NCBI RefSeq assembly: GCF_903652925.1
Contig: NZ_CAHLAR010000024.1
Span: 1 to 32,697 of the forward strand
DNA: 32,697 nt
Source: Achromobacter anxifer
GTDB lineage: Bacteria > Pseudomonadota > Gammaproteobacteria > Burkholderiales > Burkholderiaceae_B
Direction of reading: 5' to 3'
Shown here: piece after piece, positions 1 to 8,591 of the stretch
How the letters are laid out: each line of letters opens with the position of its first letter
Numbering within the stretch: the first letter of the stretch is position 1
Program-made: the position numbers and the translations under genes
The notes under the pieces: model-generated
The model's input: only the letters and a program-made list of their open reading frames with translations
What the model was told of the DNA's origin: nothing
Databases searched by the model: none

Positions 1-1
1 G

Positions 2-790
2 GCCACGGCCGGCGCCGCCACCGCGGGCGCCGCCGCCAAGAGCGGCGCTTCGCGCTGGCTCGGCCCCATCGCCGGCATCGCCGCCGGCCTGGGTATCGCC
101 GCGCTGCTCTCCAGCATGGGCCTGTCCGGCGCTTTCGCCGAATTCCTGTCGTCCGCGCTGCTGATCGGCCTGGTCGTCTTCGCCATCATGTTCATCGTCC
201 GCCGCCTGCGCGGCGCCGCGCCCCGCACCGCCACGCAGGGCGCGTTCGGCGGCAACAACGCTCCGGGCCAGCAGCCGCAACAGCAACAGCAGCCCATGTG
301 GCGCGAAGCGCTGAAGCCGGCTCCCGCTGCTCCGGCAGCGGCTCCGGTCGCCGCCGCCGCGGCTCCGGCCGTGTTGCCCAAGGCTGGCGACGACAACAAC
401 TGGTTCGTGCCGGGCGACTTCGACACGCCCAACTTCCTGAAGCAGGCCAAGGATCAGTTCGTGCGCATCCAGGCCGTCTGGGATAGCGGCAGCACCGACG
501 GTCTGCGCGAATTCCTGACCGATGACCTGATCACCGAACTCAAGCCGCAACTGGCCGAGCGCGGCGCGGCGCCCAACAAGACCGAAGTGGTGCTGTTGAA
601 CGCCGAGCTGCTGGGCATCGAAACGGTGTCCGACGGCCACCTGGCCAGCGTGCGCTTCTCGGGCATGCTGCGCGAAGCGCCGGGCACCGAGGCGTTCCGC
701 TTCGAAGAAGTCTGGAACCTGTTCAAGCCGGCCAACGGCGGTTGGCTGCTGGCAGGCATCCAGCAGATCCCGGTGGATCTCGCCAGCTGA
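2..790 (+). CDS. Tim44-like domain protein, 5' end cut by window
   Basis: The reading frame is open from base 2, so the start lies outside the window; the first ATG seen (116) is internal. The visible part begins with an Ala/Gly-rich stretch, then two hydrophobic segments around bases 60-115 and 140-210 (the second followed by Arg-Arg-Leu-Arg). A Gln/Pro/Ala-rich linker follows (about 240-380), and then a soluble C-terminal domain of about 130 residues. That domain has the cystatin-like fold features of the Tim44 family, with a bulky 'EEVWNLFKP' strand followed by 'GWLLAGIQQI'. In bacteria the family is membrane-anchored and of unclear biochemical role; the mitochondrial namesake helps protein import. 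It sits just upstream of ubiJ-ubiB, an arrangement known in betaproteobacteria, but a terminator separates them. Family call is firm; function is not known. Confidence 0.8.
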   Translation, partial: ATAGAATAGAAAKSGASRWLGPIAGIAAGLGIAALLSSMGLSGAFAEFLSSALLIGLVVFAIMFIVRRLRGAAPRTATQGAFGGNNAPGQQPQQQQQPMWREALKPAPAAPAAAPVAAAAAPAVLPKAGDDNNWFVPGDFDTPNFLKQAKDQFVRIQAVWDSGSTDGLREFLTDDLITELKPQLAERGAAPNKTEVVLLNAELLGIETVSDGHLASVRFSGMLREAPGTEAFRFEEVWNLFKPANGGWLLAGIQQIPVDLAS

Positions 791-839
791 GTCTGGTTGG
801 CCCAGCCTCCGTTGCGGGTGCCGCAAGGCATCCGTTTGA

Positions 840-864
840 ACCGGCCCTACATGGGCCGGTTTTT
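840..864 (+). terminator. Rho-independent terminator after the Tim44-like gene
   Basis: ACCGGCCC and GGGCCGGT form a perfect 8-bp GC-rich stem around a 5-nt loop (TACAT), followed directly by a run of T. It lies 50 bp after the TGA of the Tim44-like gene and before ubiJ, so ubiJ-ubiB probably has its own promoter within about 865-960. Confidence 0.85.
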
Positions 865-964
865 CCATGTGCTTGCGCAAAACACCCTTCCATCTAACCC
901 GTTAAACTCCCGAATTGCCCATTAACTTCCGCAACCCCGGCAACCGGGACCGTTGCAGACCGTC

Positions 965-1603
965 ATGCTGCCTTTTCCGTTCCTGCCCACCCCCTCGCGA
1001 TTGGCTGTAAGCGCGCTCAACGCCCTGTTGCGGCGCGAGGATTGGGCGCGCGACCGCCTTGCCCGGCATGCCGGCAAAACGGTGCGTTTCGCGCTGGGCG
1101 GCTTCGCCCTGGGGCTGACCATAGACAGCGAAGGCCTGGCGGCCCAGGCCGATGCGGCCGTGGTGCCCGACGTGACCCTGACGGTCGCGCCTGAAAAGCT
1201 GCCGCTGCCGCGCCTGGGCGCGGGGCGCGAGACGCCCGATTTCGCCGAGGCGACCCATATCTCGGGCGACGCGGCGCTGGCGCAAGTGGTGGCGGACCTG
1301 TCCAAGCAGCTGCGCTGGGACCCGGAAGACGCGCTGGCCCGCGTGGTGGGCGACATCGCAGCGCTGCGCATCGTGGGCGGCGCCCGCGCGGCGGCCGGCG
1401 GCGTGCGCACCTCCAGCCTGCGCCTGGCCGAGAACGTGTCCGAATACCTGTCCGAGGAAAGCGGCATGCTGGCGGGCCGCCCGGCGCTGGAGCAATGGCG
1501 CCTGGACCTGGCCGAACTGAATGCCCGCGCCGATGCGCTGGCCCGTTCGGCGGCCGCGCTGCAAACCCGTCTGGCATCCGCCAGCGCAAAGCGGGGCGCC
1601 TGA
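965..1603 (+). CDS. ubiJ: Ubiquinone biosynthesis accessory factor UbiJ (SCP2 domain)
   Basis: A 212-residue protein with an SCP2-type sterol carrier fold in its N-terminal half and a helical C-terminal tail. UbiJ binds polyprenyl lipids and helps to assemble the soluble Ubi complex that hydroxylates and methylates the ubiquinone ring under aerobic conditions. Visible features are the opening 'LNALLRREDWARDRLARHAGKTVRF', the beta-rich 'PDVTLTVAPEKLPL' segment, and a C-terminal helix with Glu/Leu/Ala heptads ('LEQWRLDLAELNARADALAR'). The frame also allows a TTG start 12 nt earlier; ATG at 965 was preferred. It ends 3 nt before the ubiB start, the usual ubiJ-ubiB pairing, which strongly supports the call because UbiJ proteins are poorly conserved in sequence. 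Confidence 0.85.
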   Translation: MLPFPFLPTPSRLAVSALNALLRREDWARDRLARHAGKTVRFALGGFALGLTIDSEGLAAQADAAVVPDVTLTVAPEKLPLPRLGAGRETPDFAEATHISGDAALAQVVADLSKQLRWDPEDALARVVGDIAALRIVGGARAAAGGVRTSSLRLAENVSEYLSEESGMLAGRPALEQWRLDLAELNARADALARSAAALQTRLASASAKRGA

Positions 1604-1606
1604 TAC

Positions 1607-3160
1607 ATGTTTCCCTTGCTGCGCCTCTTCCGCATCATTCTGGTTTCGTTGCGCTATGGCCTGGATGAGCTGGTGCTCTCCAGCCTGAACCATCCACTGG
1701 CCACCTGCCTGCTGCGCGTCATCCGCCTGGGCACGCGGCCGCGCAAGCCGCGCGGCTTGAGGCTGCGCCTGGCATTGGAATCGCTGGGCCCCATCTTCGT
1801 GAAGTTCGGGCAGGTGCTATCCACCCGCCGCGACCTGATCCCGGCCGACATCGCCAACGAACTGGCGCTGCTGCAGGACCGCGTGCCGCCGTTCCCTTCG
1901 GCGCAGGCCGCGGCCTGCATCGAAGCGGCGCTGGGCGCGCCGCCCGAGAAGCTGTTCGCGCAGTTCGAGGTGGATCCGGTGGCCTCTGCCTCGATCGCGC
2001 AGGTGCACTTCGCCGTGCTGCACGACGGCCGCGAGGTCGCGGTGAAGGTGCTGCGTCCGGGCATGCTCAGCATCATCGAGAAGGACCTGTCGCTGCTGAA
2101 GGTGGTGGCGCGCATCATCGAGCGCCTGGGCGCCGATGGCCGGCGCCTGAAGCCGCGCGAGGTGGTGGCCGAGTTCGACAAGTACCTGCACGACGAGCTG
2201 GACCTGGTGCGCGAAGCGTCCAACTGCAGCCAGCTGCGCCGTAATTTCGGCCCCGAGTCCGGCCGCGGCGACATGCTGATCGTGCCCGAAGTGATCTGGG
2301 AATACACGGCGTCCACGGTCTTCACCATGCAGCGCATGTACGGCATGCCGGTAGGCCAGGTGGAACGCATGCGCGAGGCGGGCATCGACATCCCGACCCT
2401 GGCGCGCACCGGCGTGGAGATCTTCTTCACGCAGGTCTTCACCGACGGCTTCTTCCACGCCGACATGCACCCGGGCAACATCTACGTGTCGGACCGCCCC
2501 GAAACGCTGGGCAGCTACATCGCGCTGGACTTCGGCATCGTGGGTTCGCTGTCCGAGTTCGACAAGAATTACCTGGCGCAGAACTTCCTGGCCTTTTTCC
2601 ACCGCGATTACCGCCGCGTGGCGCAGCTGCATATCGAGTCGGGCTGGGTGCCCGCCGATACGCGCGAAGAAGAGCTGGAGGGCGCCGTGCGCGCCGTCTG
2701 CGAACCGTACTTTGACCGGCCATTGTCCGAGATTTCGCTGGGCCAGGTGCTGTTGCGCCTGTTCCAGACCTCGCGCCGGTTCAACGTGGAGATCCAGCCG
2801 CAGCTGGTCCTGTTGCAGAAGACCCTGCTGAACGTTGAAGGATTGGGCCGCCAGCTCGATCCCAACCTGGATCTCTGGAAGACTGCCAAGCCCTACCTGG
2901 AACGCTGGATGCGCCAGCGCGTCGGGTTCAAGGGCTTGCGCCAAAGCCTGGAAAAGGAAGCCGCGCAGTGGTCGCAAATGCTGCCCGCTTTACCCAGGCT
3001 GGTCCATGACCACCTGAGCCGTCCCAATGTCTCGCCAGCCTTGCTGACAGAGATGATCCAGTTGCGGCGGGCCCAGGAACAGAACAACCGGCTGGTTGCA
3101 GCGCTGGTTGGGGTGGCGGCTGCCGCCATCGGGGTCGCGATATGGGCCTTGACTCGGTAG
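1607..3160 (+). CDS. ubiB: UbiB, ABC1/ADCK-type atypical kinase for ubiquinone synthesis
   Basis: A 517-residue member of the ABC1/ADCK/UbiB protein kinase-like family, needed for ubiquinone synthesis. It is thought to act as an ATPase that handles lipid precursors at the inner membrane. Family marks are visible in order: the KxGQ motif ('KFGQ', residue 66), the Ala-rich nucleotide loop ('ASASIAQVH', about 126), the invariant Lys in 'VAVKVLRPG' (147), 'HADMHPGN' (284) and 'DFGIVGS' (308). The C-terminus ends in a hydrophobic segment (about 495-515) that would anchor it in the membrane. The N-terminus also has a hydrophobic helix. Length matches the proteobacterial family. It is translated directly after ubiJ, 3 nt apart, so the two form one operon. 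Confidence 0.95.
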   Translation: MFPLLRLFRIILVSLRYGLDELVLSSLNHPLATCLLRVIRLGTRPRKPRGLRLRLALESLGPIFVKFGQVLSTRRDLIPADIANELALLQDRVPPFPSAQAAACIEAALGAPPEKLFAQFEVDPVASASIAQVHFAVLHDGREVAVKVLRPGMLSIIEKDLSLLKVVARIIERLGADGRRLKPREVVAEFDKYLHDELDLVREASNCSQLRRNFGPESGRGDMLIVPEVIWEYTASTVFTMQRMYGMPVGQVERMREAGIDIPTLARTGVEIFFTQVFTDGFFHADMHPGNIYVSDRPETLGSYIALDFGIVGSLSEFDKNYLAQNFLAFFHRDYRRVAQLHIESGWVPADTREEELEGAVRAVCEPYFDRPLSEISLGQVLLRLFQTSRRFNVEIQPQLVLLQKTLLNVEGLGRQLDPNLDLWKTAKPYLERWMRQRVGFKGLRQSLEKEAAQWSQMLPALPRLVHDHLSRPNVSPALLTEMIQLRRAQEQNNRLVAALVGVAAAAIGVAIWALTR

Positions 3161-3184
3161 GCGGCGCGATGATCTAGACGGTAT

Positions 3185-3213
3185 CTGTCATGTTTCATTC
3201 ATGAAACGGTCAT
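3185..3213 (+). promoter_or_regulatory. Pho-box-like triple repeat overlapping a 7-bp palindrome
   Basis: Three 7-mers, CTGTCAT (3185-3191), CATTCAT (3196-3202) and CGGTCAT (3207-3213), are separated by 4-bp spacers GTTT and GAAA. This is the 11-bp spacing of PhoB binding sites, whose consensus half-site is CTGTCAT. The same bases also contain a perfect inverted repeat, GTTTCAT-TC-ATGAAAC (3192-3207), so a dimeric repressor site is an alternative. It lies 133 bp before the ferritin-like gene. No convincing -10 box was seen at the expected distance, so the role is only a suggestion. Confidence 0.35.
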
Positions 3214-3345
3214 CATAGCTTCGCGGGACACGGCGAAAAATAGCGCTGCGGCGGAAGAATGCAGCGTCCTCGCCTGTAAGGCGCGCGCCATTCATAAATC
3301 TCTATATCTATAGCCCCACTAGCGGGACCTATACAAGGGCAAACC

Positions 3346-4224
3346 ATGCTTTATCCTGAACTCTTCAAGACCATGGAAGCCGTGCGCTGGAACATGGCGC
3401 ATGACATTCCCTGGGGCGACTTCGATCGCAGCAAGCTCTCGGACGAGCAGGCCCACACGATCAAGATGAACGCCATCACGGAATGGGCCGCCTTGCCGGC
3501 CACCGAGATGTTCCTGCGCGACAATCGCGGCGACAGCGATTTCTGCGCGTTCATGTCGGTGTGGTTCTTTGAAGAGCAGAAGCATTCGCTGGTGCTGATC
3601 GAATACCTGCGCCGCTTCCGTCCGGACCTGGTGCCCACCGAGGAAGAACTGCACAACGTGCGCTTCGAGTTCGACGCCGCGCCCGAGCTGGAAACCCTGA
3701 TGCTGCATTTCTGCGGCGAGATCCGCCTGAACCACTGGTACCGCCGCGCCGCCGAATGGCACACGGAACCGGTCATCAAGGCCATCTACAAGACCGTGGC
3801 GCAGGACGAGGCGCGCCACGCCGGCGCTTATCTGCAATACATGCGCCGCGCGCTGCACGACCGCGGCCAGGACACGAGCGAGCAGGCCCGCCTGGCTTTC
3901 TCCAAGATCGGCGTGCTGATGGCCTCGGCCGGCCGCACGCAGCAGGCCCTGCACCCGACCAACTTGCACGTGAACAAGGACCTGTTCCCCAACGACACGG
4001 TGCAGTCGCGCCTGCCGGAGCCGGGTTGGCTGGAGCACTGGCTGGACACGCAGATCCGCTTCGATGGCGTGTGGGAACAGAAGGTCGCCACCCGCATCCT
4101 GCACATCCTGTCCAAGCTGATGGACCGCAGCTTCGAAACGGTGAAGGACCTGAACCGCTACCGCAAGGAAATGACGGCCCTGATCGTGCCCAAGGAAAAG
4201 CAGATCGTCCTGGCGGGCGCCTGA
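3346..4224 (+). CDS. Ferritin-like diiron protein of unknown substrate
   Basis: A 292-residue, mostly helical protein. It carries the ligand set of a ferritin-like/RNR-R2-like carboxylate-bridged diiron centre: a Glu on an early helix (E46 or E54), ExxH in 'EEQKHS' (E77, H80), E125 in 'FCGEIRLNHW', and ExxH in 'DEARHAG' (E155, H158). The two ExxH motifs on paired helices are typical of the class that includes acyl-ACP desaturases and N-oxygenases. The C-terminal 120 residues are not recognised and hold no further metal motif. No signal peptide or membrane segment was seen. The product may be an oxygenase or desaturase-type enzyme; the substrate cannot be read from the sequence. It stands 22 bp before rfaE2 on the same strand, and the two may be co-transcribed. 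Confidence 0.75.
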   Translation: MLYPELFKTMEAVRWNMAHDIPWGDFDRSKLSDEQAHTIKMNAITEWAALPATEMFLRDNRGDSDFCAFMSVWFFEEQKHSLVLIEYLRRFRPDLVPTEEELHNVRFEFDAAPELETLMLHFCGEIRLNHWYRRAAEWHTEPVIKAIYKTVAQDEARHAGAYLQYMRRALHDRGQDTSEQARLAFSKIGVLMASAGRTQQALHPTNLHVNKDLFPNDTVQSRLPEPGWLEHWLDTQIRFDGVWEQKVATRILHILSKLMDRSFETVKDLNRYRKEMTALIVPKEKQIVLAGA

Positions 4225-4246
4225 GGCGGGGCGATACAATCGCCGC

Positions 4247-4735
4247 ATGCCTGCCGCCCGTTTCGAATCCAAGGTCCTGTCCCGCGACGAATGCGTCGCC
4301 GCCGTCGCCGCCGGCCGCTATCCGCGGCCGCTGGTGTTCACCAACGGCGTCTTCGACATCCTGCACCGGGGCCACGCGACCTACCTGGACCAGGCCGCCC
4401 AGCTGGGCGCGACCCTGGTGGTGGCGGTCAACACCGACGAGTCGGTGCGCCGCCTGGGCAAGGGCGCGGAGCGCCCGCTGAACCGCATGGAAGACCGCGC
4501 CGCCCTGCTGGCGGCGCTGGGCTTCGTGACTGTGGTCACGTCGTTCCATGAAGACACGCCCGAAGCCCTGATCGGCCAGTTGCAGCCCGACCTGATCGTC
4601 AAGGGCGGCGACTACGACATGGAAAAGCTGCCCGAGACCGCCCTGGTCAAGACCTGGGGCGGCCGCGCCGTCGCCATTCCATTTGAATTCGAGCGCTCCA
4701 CCACCGCGCTCGTGAAGAAGATCCAGAGCGCCTAG
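4247..4735 (+). CDS. rfaE2: D-glycero-beta-D-manno-heptose 1-phosphate adenylyltransferase
   Basis: A 162-residue nucleotidyltransferase that transfers AMP from ATP to heptose 1-phosphate, giving ADP-heptose for the lipopolysaccharide inner core. It corresponds to the second domain of the fused HldE protein and is a separate gene here, as in betaproteobacteria. Visible marks are 'FTNGVFDILHRGH' with the HxGH nucleotide-binding motif (H40, H43), a 'VKGGDYD' loop, and 'ERSTTALVKKI' near the end, the counterpart of the ISSTxxI motif. The length is normal for the single-domain enzyme. The kinase partner (rfaE1/hldA) is not in the window. A weak hairpin spans the stop codon (4726-4744) without a T run. 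Confidence 0.93.
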   Translation: MPAARFESKVLSRDECVAAVAAGRYPRPLVFTNGVFDILHRGHATYLDQAAQLGATLVVAVNTDESVRRLGKGAERPLNRMEDRAALLAALGFVTVVTSFHEDTPEALIGQLQPDLIVKGGDYDMEKLPETALVKTWGGRAVAIPFEFERSTTALVKKIQSA

Positions 4736-4755
4736 CCGGCGCTCCGGTCGCCGCT

Positions 4756-6096
4756 TCAGCGCGCGTCGCGCAGCAGGCGGTTGATCGCTTCCAGGTCCGC
4801 TTCGGCCAGGATGCCGCTGGTGGCCTTCAGGCGCAGGCTGGCGAGAACGGTGCTGTAGCGCGCCAGCGCCAGGTCGCGCTGGGTCGCATACAGCTGCTGC
4901 TGCGCGTTGAGCACGTCCAGGTTGATGCGCACGCCGACCTCGTAGCCGGTGCGGTTGGCTTCGACCGCGGCGCGGCTGGATTTTTCGCCGGCCTCCAGCG
5001 CCTGGATGCGGGCCAGGCCGCTGGTCACGCCGGTGTAGTACTGGCGCGCGGACTGCACCGCCTGGCGGCGCGCCGCCTCGTAGTCGTGGCGCGCCTTCTG
5101 TTCCAGCTGGACCTTTTCCGTCACTTGCGACGAGACGCCGCCGCCCGCGTACAGCGGAATCGACAGCACCACGCCGATCGTGTTGTCGATGGGCTTGCCC
5201 GGCGCGGCGTTGCGCATGACGGCGTCGCTGGCGCTGCCGCTGGTGGCGCGCAGGTTCAGGGTGGGGTAGTGGCCGCTCTTGGCGATCTGGATCTCGCGTC
5301 CCGCGATGCGGGTCAGCAACTGCGCGCGCAGCACGTCCAGGCTGGATGCCTCGGCCTGGTTGCTCCAGTCGGCCACGCGCGCGGGCTGCGGCGATGGCAG
5401 TTGCACGCCGTAGGGCAGTTCGGCCAGCGCGCCGGGCGGCGAGCCGATGATCTTGGCCAGTTCGTCGCGGCGCACGTCCAGGTCGTTCTGCAGGCGCAGT
5501 TCCTGCGCCACCACCAGGTCGTAGCGCGCCTGCGCCTCGTAGGTGTCGGTGATGGTGGCGTTGCCCAGCTCGAAATTGCGCTTGGCGGACTCCAGCTGCC
5601 CGGCCACGGCGGCCTTCTCGGCCTCGGTGGCGGTCAGCGTGTCCTGGGCATAGAGCACGTTGAAGTAGGCGTCGGCGACGCGCAGCAGCAGGTCCTGGTA
5701 GGCCTGCTGCAACTGCACCTCGACGTCCGCGACGATCAGCTTGGATTGCTCGAAGTTCTGCCAGCGGCCCCAGTCGAACAGCGGCTGGGTCAGGGACAGA
5801 TCCCAGACGCCCCGGCCGCCGCTGTAGGCCACGCCCAGGCCGCGGGTGCTGCGGGTTTCCTGGTAGGCGCCGCCGGCCTGGCCGGTGATCAGGGGCAGGA
5901 GCAGGGAGCGGGCCTGCGGTTCCTTTTCGAGGCCGGCGCGGTAGTTGGCGCGCGCGGCGGCATAGATGGGGTCATTGCCCAGCGCGGATTGCCAGACCTG
6001 GATCAGGTTCTGCGCGCGGACGGGCGCGGGGCCGACGCTCGCGGCGCAGGTAAAAACCAGTAAAGCCGTTAGCAATCGGAAACGCATGGTGGTCAA
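4756..6096 (-). CDS. tolC: TolC-family outer membrane channel protein
   Basis: A 446-residue outer membrane efflux protein with an N-terminal signal peptide ending near 'APVRAQ' (cleavage around residue 28). The mature protein shows the two-fold internal repeat of the TolC/OEP family: long heptad-rich helices alternate with short beta segments. The first repeat holds 'SLTQPLFDWGRW' and the second 'VLSIPLYAGGGVSSQV', the paired strands that build the barrel. Trimers form a channel through outer membrane and periplasm, used by efflux pumps or type I secretion. No pump partner is nearby, so it may serve several systems. The methyltransferase-like gene starting at 6847 lies upstream on the same strand, 70 bp away. 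The symbol is by family; the exact orthologue is not proven. Confidence 0.9.
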   Translation of the reverse strand: MTTMRFRLLTALLVFTCAASVGPAPVRAQNLIQVWQSALGNDPIYAAARANYRAGLEKEPQARSLLLPLITGQAGGAYQETRSTRGLGVAYSGGRGVWDLSLTQPLFDWGRWQNFEQSKLIVADVEVQLQQAYQDLLLRVADAYFNVLYAQDTLTATEAEKAAVAGQLESAKRNFELGNATITDTYEAQARYDLVVAQELRLQNDLDVRRDELAKIIGSPPGALAELPYGVQLPSPQPARVADWSNQAEASSLDVLRAQLLTRIAGREIQIAKSGHYPTLNLRATSGSASDAVMRNAAPGKPIDNTIGVVLSIPLYAGGGVSSQVTEKVQLEQKARHDYEAARRQAVQSARQYYTGVTSGLARIQALEAGEKSSRAAVEANRTGYEVGVRINLDVLNAQQQLYATQRDLALARYSTVLASLRLKATSGILAEADLEAINRLLRDAR

Positions 6097-6166
6097 CGAT
6101 ACGCCGGGCCGCCCGGGGCGCGGCGGCCCCGTCAGGAGGGCTGGCGCCCGGCGGCAGGGTTGGGGA

Positions 6167-6847
6167 TCAGAACTTGAACTGGGAGACCGCGACGCCGCGC
6201 AGCGGCTTGATGACGGTTTCGAACAGGTTCACCGTTTCGAAGCTGGCCGCGGTGGTGCGGGTGATGCGACAGGCCGTCATGACGGGCGCCTGGCCCACGA
6301 CCACGACCAGGCGGCCGCCCACGCGCAGCTGGTACTTCAGCGCATCGGGGACGGTCGGCACGGAACCCGTGACGAGGATGGCGTCGTATTCGGTGGAGCC
6401 CCAGCCGTTGCGGGCGTCGCCGGTTTCGACCTTGACGTTGGTGACGTTGTTCATCTGCAGGTTCTGCTGCGCGAACGTCACCAGGCGGCTGTCGATCTCG
6501 ACCGAGGTGACCTGTTGCGCCAGGTAGCCCAGCAGCGCGGCCTGGTAGCCGGAGCCGGTGCCGATTTCCAGCACGCAGTCGGACTTGGTCAGCAGCAGCT
6601 CTTGCGCCAGGCGGGCTTCCACCTTGGGCGCCAGCATGTTCTGGCGGGTGTTGACCGCGTTGATTTCAAGCGGCAGTTCCAGGTCGGAAAACGCCAGCGC
6701 GCGCAGGGCCGGCGGAACGAATTGTTCGCGGCGCACATCGAACAGCGCTTGCAGCACGTTGGCGTCCAGAACGTCCCAGGGGCGGATCTGCTGTTCCACC
6801 ATGTTGAAGCGGGCTTGTTCTACGTCGGGCAGGGTCGAAGCGTTCAT
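6167..6847 (-). CDS. Protein-L-isoaspartate O-methyltransferase homologue, divergent
   Basis: A 226-residue class I SAM methyltransferase of the PCMT family. Marks are 'VRREQFVPPALRALAFSD' early on and the SAM-binding motif I 'VLEIGTGSGYQAALLG', followed by 'SVEIDSRLV' and 'GRLVVVVGQ'. In true PCMT enzymes the region before motif I reads like GQTISQPYIVA and holds a hydroxyl residue important for isoaspartyl binding. Here it is replaced by 'INAVNTRQNMLAPKVEARL', so repair of isoaspartate is doubtful although SAM binding looks intact. The frame extends 9 codons upstream of the chosen ATG through a hydrophobic stretch; the start at 6847 gives the usual length. It precedes tolC on the same strand, a pairing also met in related genomes. 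Confidence 0.85.
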   Translation of the reverse strand: MNASTLPDVEQARFNMVEQQIRPWDVLDANVLQALFDVRREQFVPPALRALAFSDLELPLEINAVNTRQNMLAPKVEARLAQELLLTKSDCVLEIGTGSGYQAALLGYLAQQVTSVEIDSRLVTFAQQNLQMNNVTNVKVETGDARNGWGSTEYDAILVTGSVPTVPDALKYQLRVGGRLVVVVGQAPVMTACRITRTTAASFETVNLFETVIKPLRGVAVSQFKF

Positions 6848-6948
6848 GACGGTCAGAAAAAACAGAGGAATCAACTGACCATTGTACCGATTCGTAGCGT
6901 ACTGTGACGCCCGGCCCCGCCGACAGATGTTTCAGGCGCCGTGTCCGG

Positions 6949-7791
6949 CTACCACCAGGCGTGGAAGTGGTGCACCGGGCCGTGGCCCGAGCCCACCGAC
7001 AGGCGCTCGGCGTGGCGGATGGCTTCCGTCAGGTAGGCCTTGGCGCGGCGCGCGGCCTCGGGCACGTCCCCGGTTTGCGGCAGCAGCGCGGCCAGCGCCG
7101 CCGACAGGGTGCAGCCGGTGCCGTGGGTGTTGGCGGTCTCGATGCGGTGGCCGGGCAGCTCGATCATGCGGTCGCCGTCGTGCAGCAGGTCGATGGTGTC
7201 GTTGCCGGGCAGGTGGCCGCCCTTGACCAGCACCCAGCGCTCGCCCGAATGCGCCAGCTTGTTGCGCAGGCGTTCGGCCACGCGCCGCATTTCCTTGACG
7301 GTCTCCACCGGGCGCTCTTCCAGCAGCACGCCGGCCTCGGGCAGGTTGGGCGTCAACAGGGTGGCCTGGGGCAGCATGGCCTCGCGCATGGCGCCCACGG
7401 CGTCGCGCTCCAGCAGCAGGTCGCCGCTCTTGGCCACCATGACCGGGTCCAGCACCACGTGGGCCGGGGCCCACTTGGCGAGTTTTTCGGCCACCACCTG
7501 GATCACCGGCTGCTGGCCCAGCATGCCGATCTTGACCGCGTCGATGCGCACGTCCGCGAACAGGGTGTCGATCTGCTGGCCGACAAAGGCCGGCGGAACC
7601 GCCGAAATGCCGGTGACGCCCTGGGTGTTCTGCGCGGTCAGCGCGGCGATCACGGCGCAGCCGTAGGCGCCCAGCGCGCTCATGGCCTTGACGTCGGCCA
7701 GGATGCCGGCGCCGCCGGACGGGTCGACGCCGGCGATGGTCAGCGCGTTGGGGATGGGGCGGCCGCTGGCGGCCTGCTGGCGGCTGCTCAT
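6949..7791 (-). CDS. thiD: Hydroxymethylpyrimidine/phosphomethylpyrimidine kinase ThiD
   Basis: A 280-residue ribokinase-fold kinase that phosphorylates HMP and HMP-phosphate to HMP diphosphate, the pyrimidine half of thiamine. Visible motifs are the substrate loop '[13 protein letters not shown]' near residue 18, '[16 protein letters not shown]', '[12 protein letters not shown]', and the ATP/anion-hole motif '[12 protein letters not shown]' near the C-terminus, with its catalytic Cys region intact. The chosen ATG (complement of 7789-7791) overlaps the thiG stop as ATGA, which indicates translational coupling. The open frame continues far upstream through thiG in another phase, but that part is a shadow. 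No ThiE domain is fused. Confidence 0.94.
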   Translation of the reverse strand: MSSRQQAASGRPIPNALTIAGVDPSGGAGILADVKAMSALGAYGCAVIAALTAQNTQGVTGISAVPPAFVGQQIDTLFADVRIDAVKIGMLGQQPVIQVVAEKLAKWAPAHVVLDPVMVAKSGDLLLERDAVGAMREAMLPQATLLTPNLPEAGVLLEERPVETVKEMRRVAERLRNKLAHSGERWVLVKGGHLPGNDTIDLLHDGDRMIELPGHRIETANTHGTGCTLSAALAALLPQTGDVPEAARRAKAYLTEAIRHAERLSVGSGHGPVHHFHAWW

Positions 7792-8591
7792 TTGGGGGCG
7801 CCTGCCGTGATCAGGCCTTCGGTGGGCGAGCTGGGGGCGCCGCTGTACAGCTTCTTGGGCATGCGTCCGGCCAGGAAGGCCTCGCGGCCGGCTTCCACGC
7901 CCTTCTTCATGGCGCTGGCCATCAGGATGGGATCGCGCGCGCCGGCGATGGCCGTGTTCATCAGGACTGCGTCGCAGCCCAGTTCCATGGCGATGGCGGC
8001 GTCGGACGCGGTGCCCACGCCGGCGTCCACCACGATGGGCACGCGGGCCTGTTCGATGATCAGGCGCAGGTTCCAGGGGTTCAGGATGCCCATGCCCGAG
8101 CCGATCAGCGAGGCCAGCGGCATCACCGCGACGGCGCCCAGGTCTTCCAGCATGCGGCACTGGATGGGATCGTCGGTGCAATACACCATGACCTTGAAAC
8201 CTTCGTCCACCAGCGTCTTGGTGGCCTTCAGGGTCTCGGGCATGTTGGGGAACAGGGTGTGCGGATCGCCCAGCACTTCCAGCTTCACCAGGTCGTGGCC
8301 GTCCAGCAGCTCGCGCGCCAGGCGCAGCGTGCGCACGGCGTCGTCGGCGCTGTAGCAGCCGGCGGTGTTGGGCAGCAGCGTGAATTTCGACGGCGGGACG
8401 TAGTCCAGCAGGTTCGGTTCGCCCGCGTTCTGGCCGATGTTGGTGCGGCGGATCGCGACGGTGACGATCTCGGTGCCGCTGGCGTCCAGCGCCTCGCGGG
8501 TCTGTTGAAAGTCCTTGTACTTGCCGGTGCCGACGAGCAGGCGCGACGAGTAGGCGCGGCCGGCGATGGTGAGGGTGTCTTGAGTGGTCAT
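7788..8591 (-). CDS. thiG: Thiazole synthase ThiG
   Basis: A 267-residue TIM-barrel enzyme. It forms the thiazole phosphate of thiamine from 1-deoxyxylulose 5-phosphate, dehydroglycine and thiocarboxylated ThiS. The family is clear from '[13 protein letters not shown]', '[10 protein letters not shown]', '[22 protein letters not shown]', the imine-forming Lys in 'LVKLEVLGD', '[17 protein letters not shown]' and '[19 protein letters not shown]'. Length is normal. It is followed by thiD with a 4-nt overlap. No thiS lies just upstream within the 224 bp to the next gene, and no TPP riboswitch elements were recognised there, so the sulfur carrier must be encoded elsewhere and regulation is not evident. 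Confidence 0.95.
   Translation of the reverse strand: MTTQDTLTIAGRAYSSRLLVGTGKYKDFQQTREALDASGTEIVTVAIRRTNIGQNAGEPNLLDYVPPSKFTLLPNTAGCYSADDAVRTLRLARELLDGHDLVKLEVLGDPHTLFPNMPETLKATKTLVDEGFKVMVYCTDDPIQCRMLEDLGAVAVMPLASLIGSGMGILNPWNLRLIIEQARVPIVVDAGVGTASDAAIAMELGCDAVLMNTAIAGARDPILMASAMKKGVEAGREAFLAGRMPKKLYSGAPSSPTEGLITAGAPK

Noticed and set aside
4726-4744. Hairpin GAGCGCC/GGCGCTC across the rfaE2 stop codon as a terminator
   Set aside because: Only 7 bp, within coding sequence, and no T run; possible but too weak to list as a feature.
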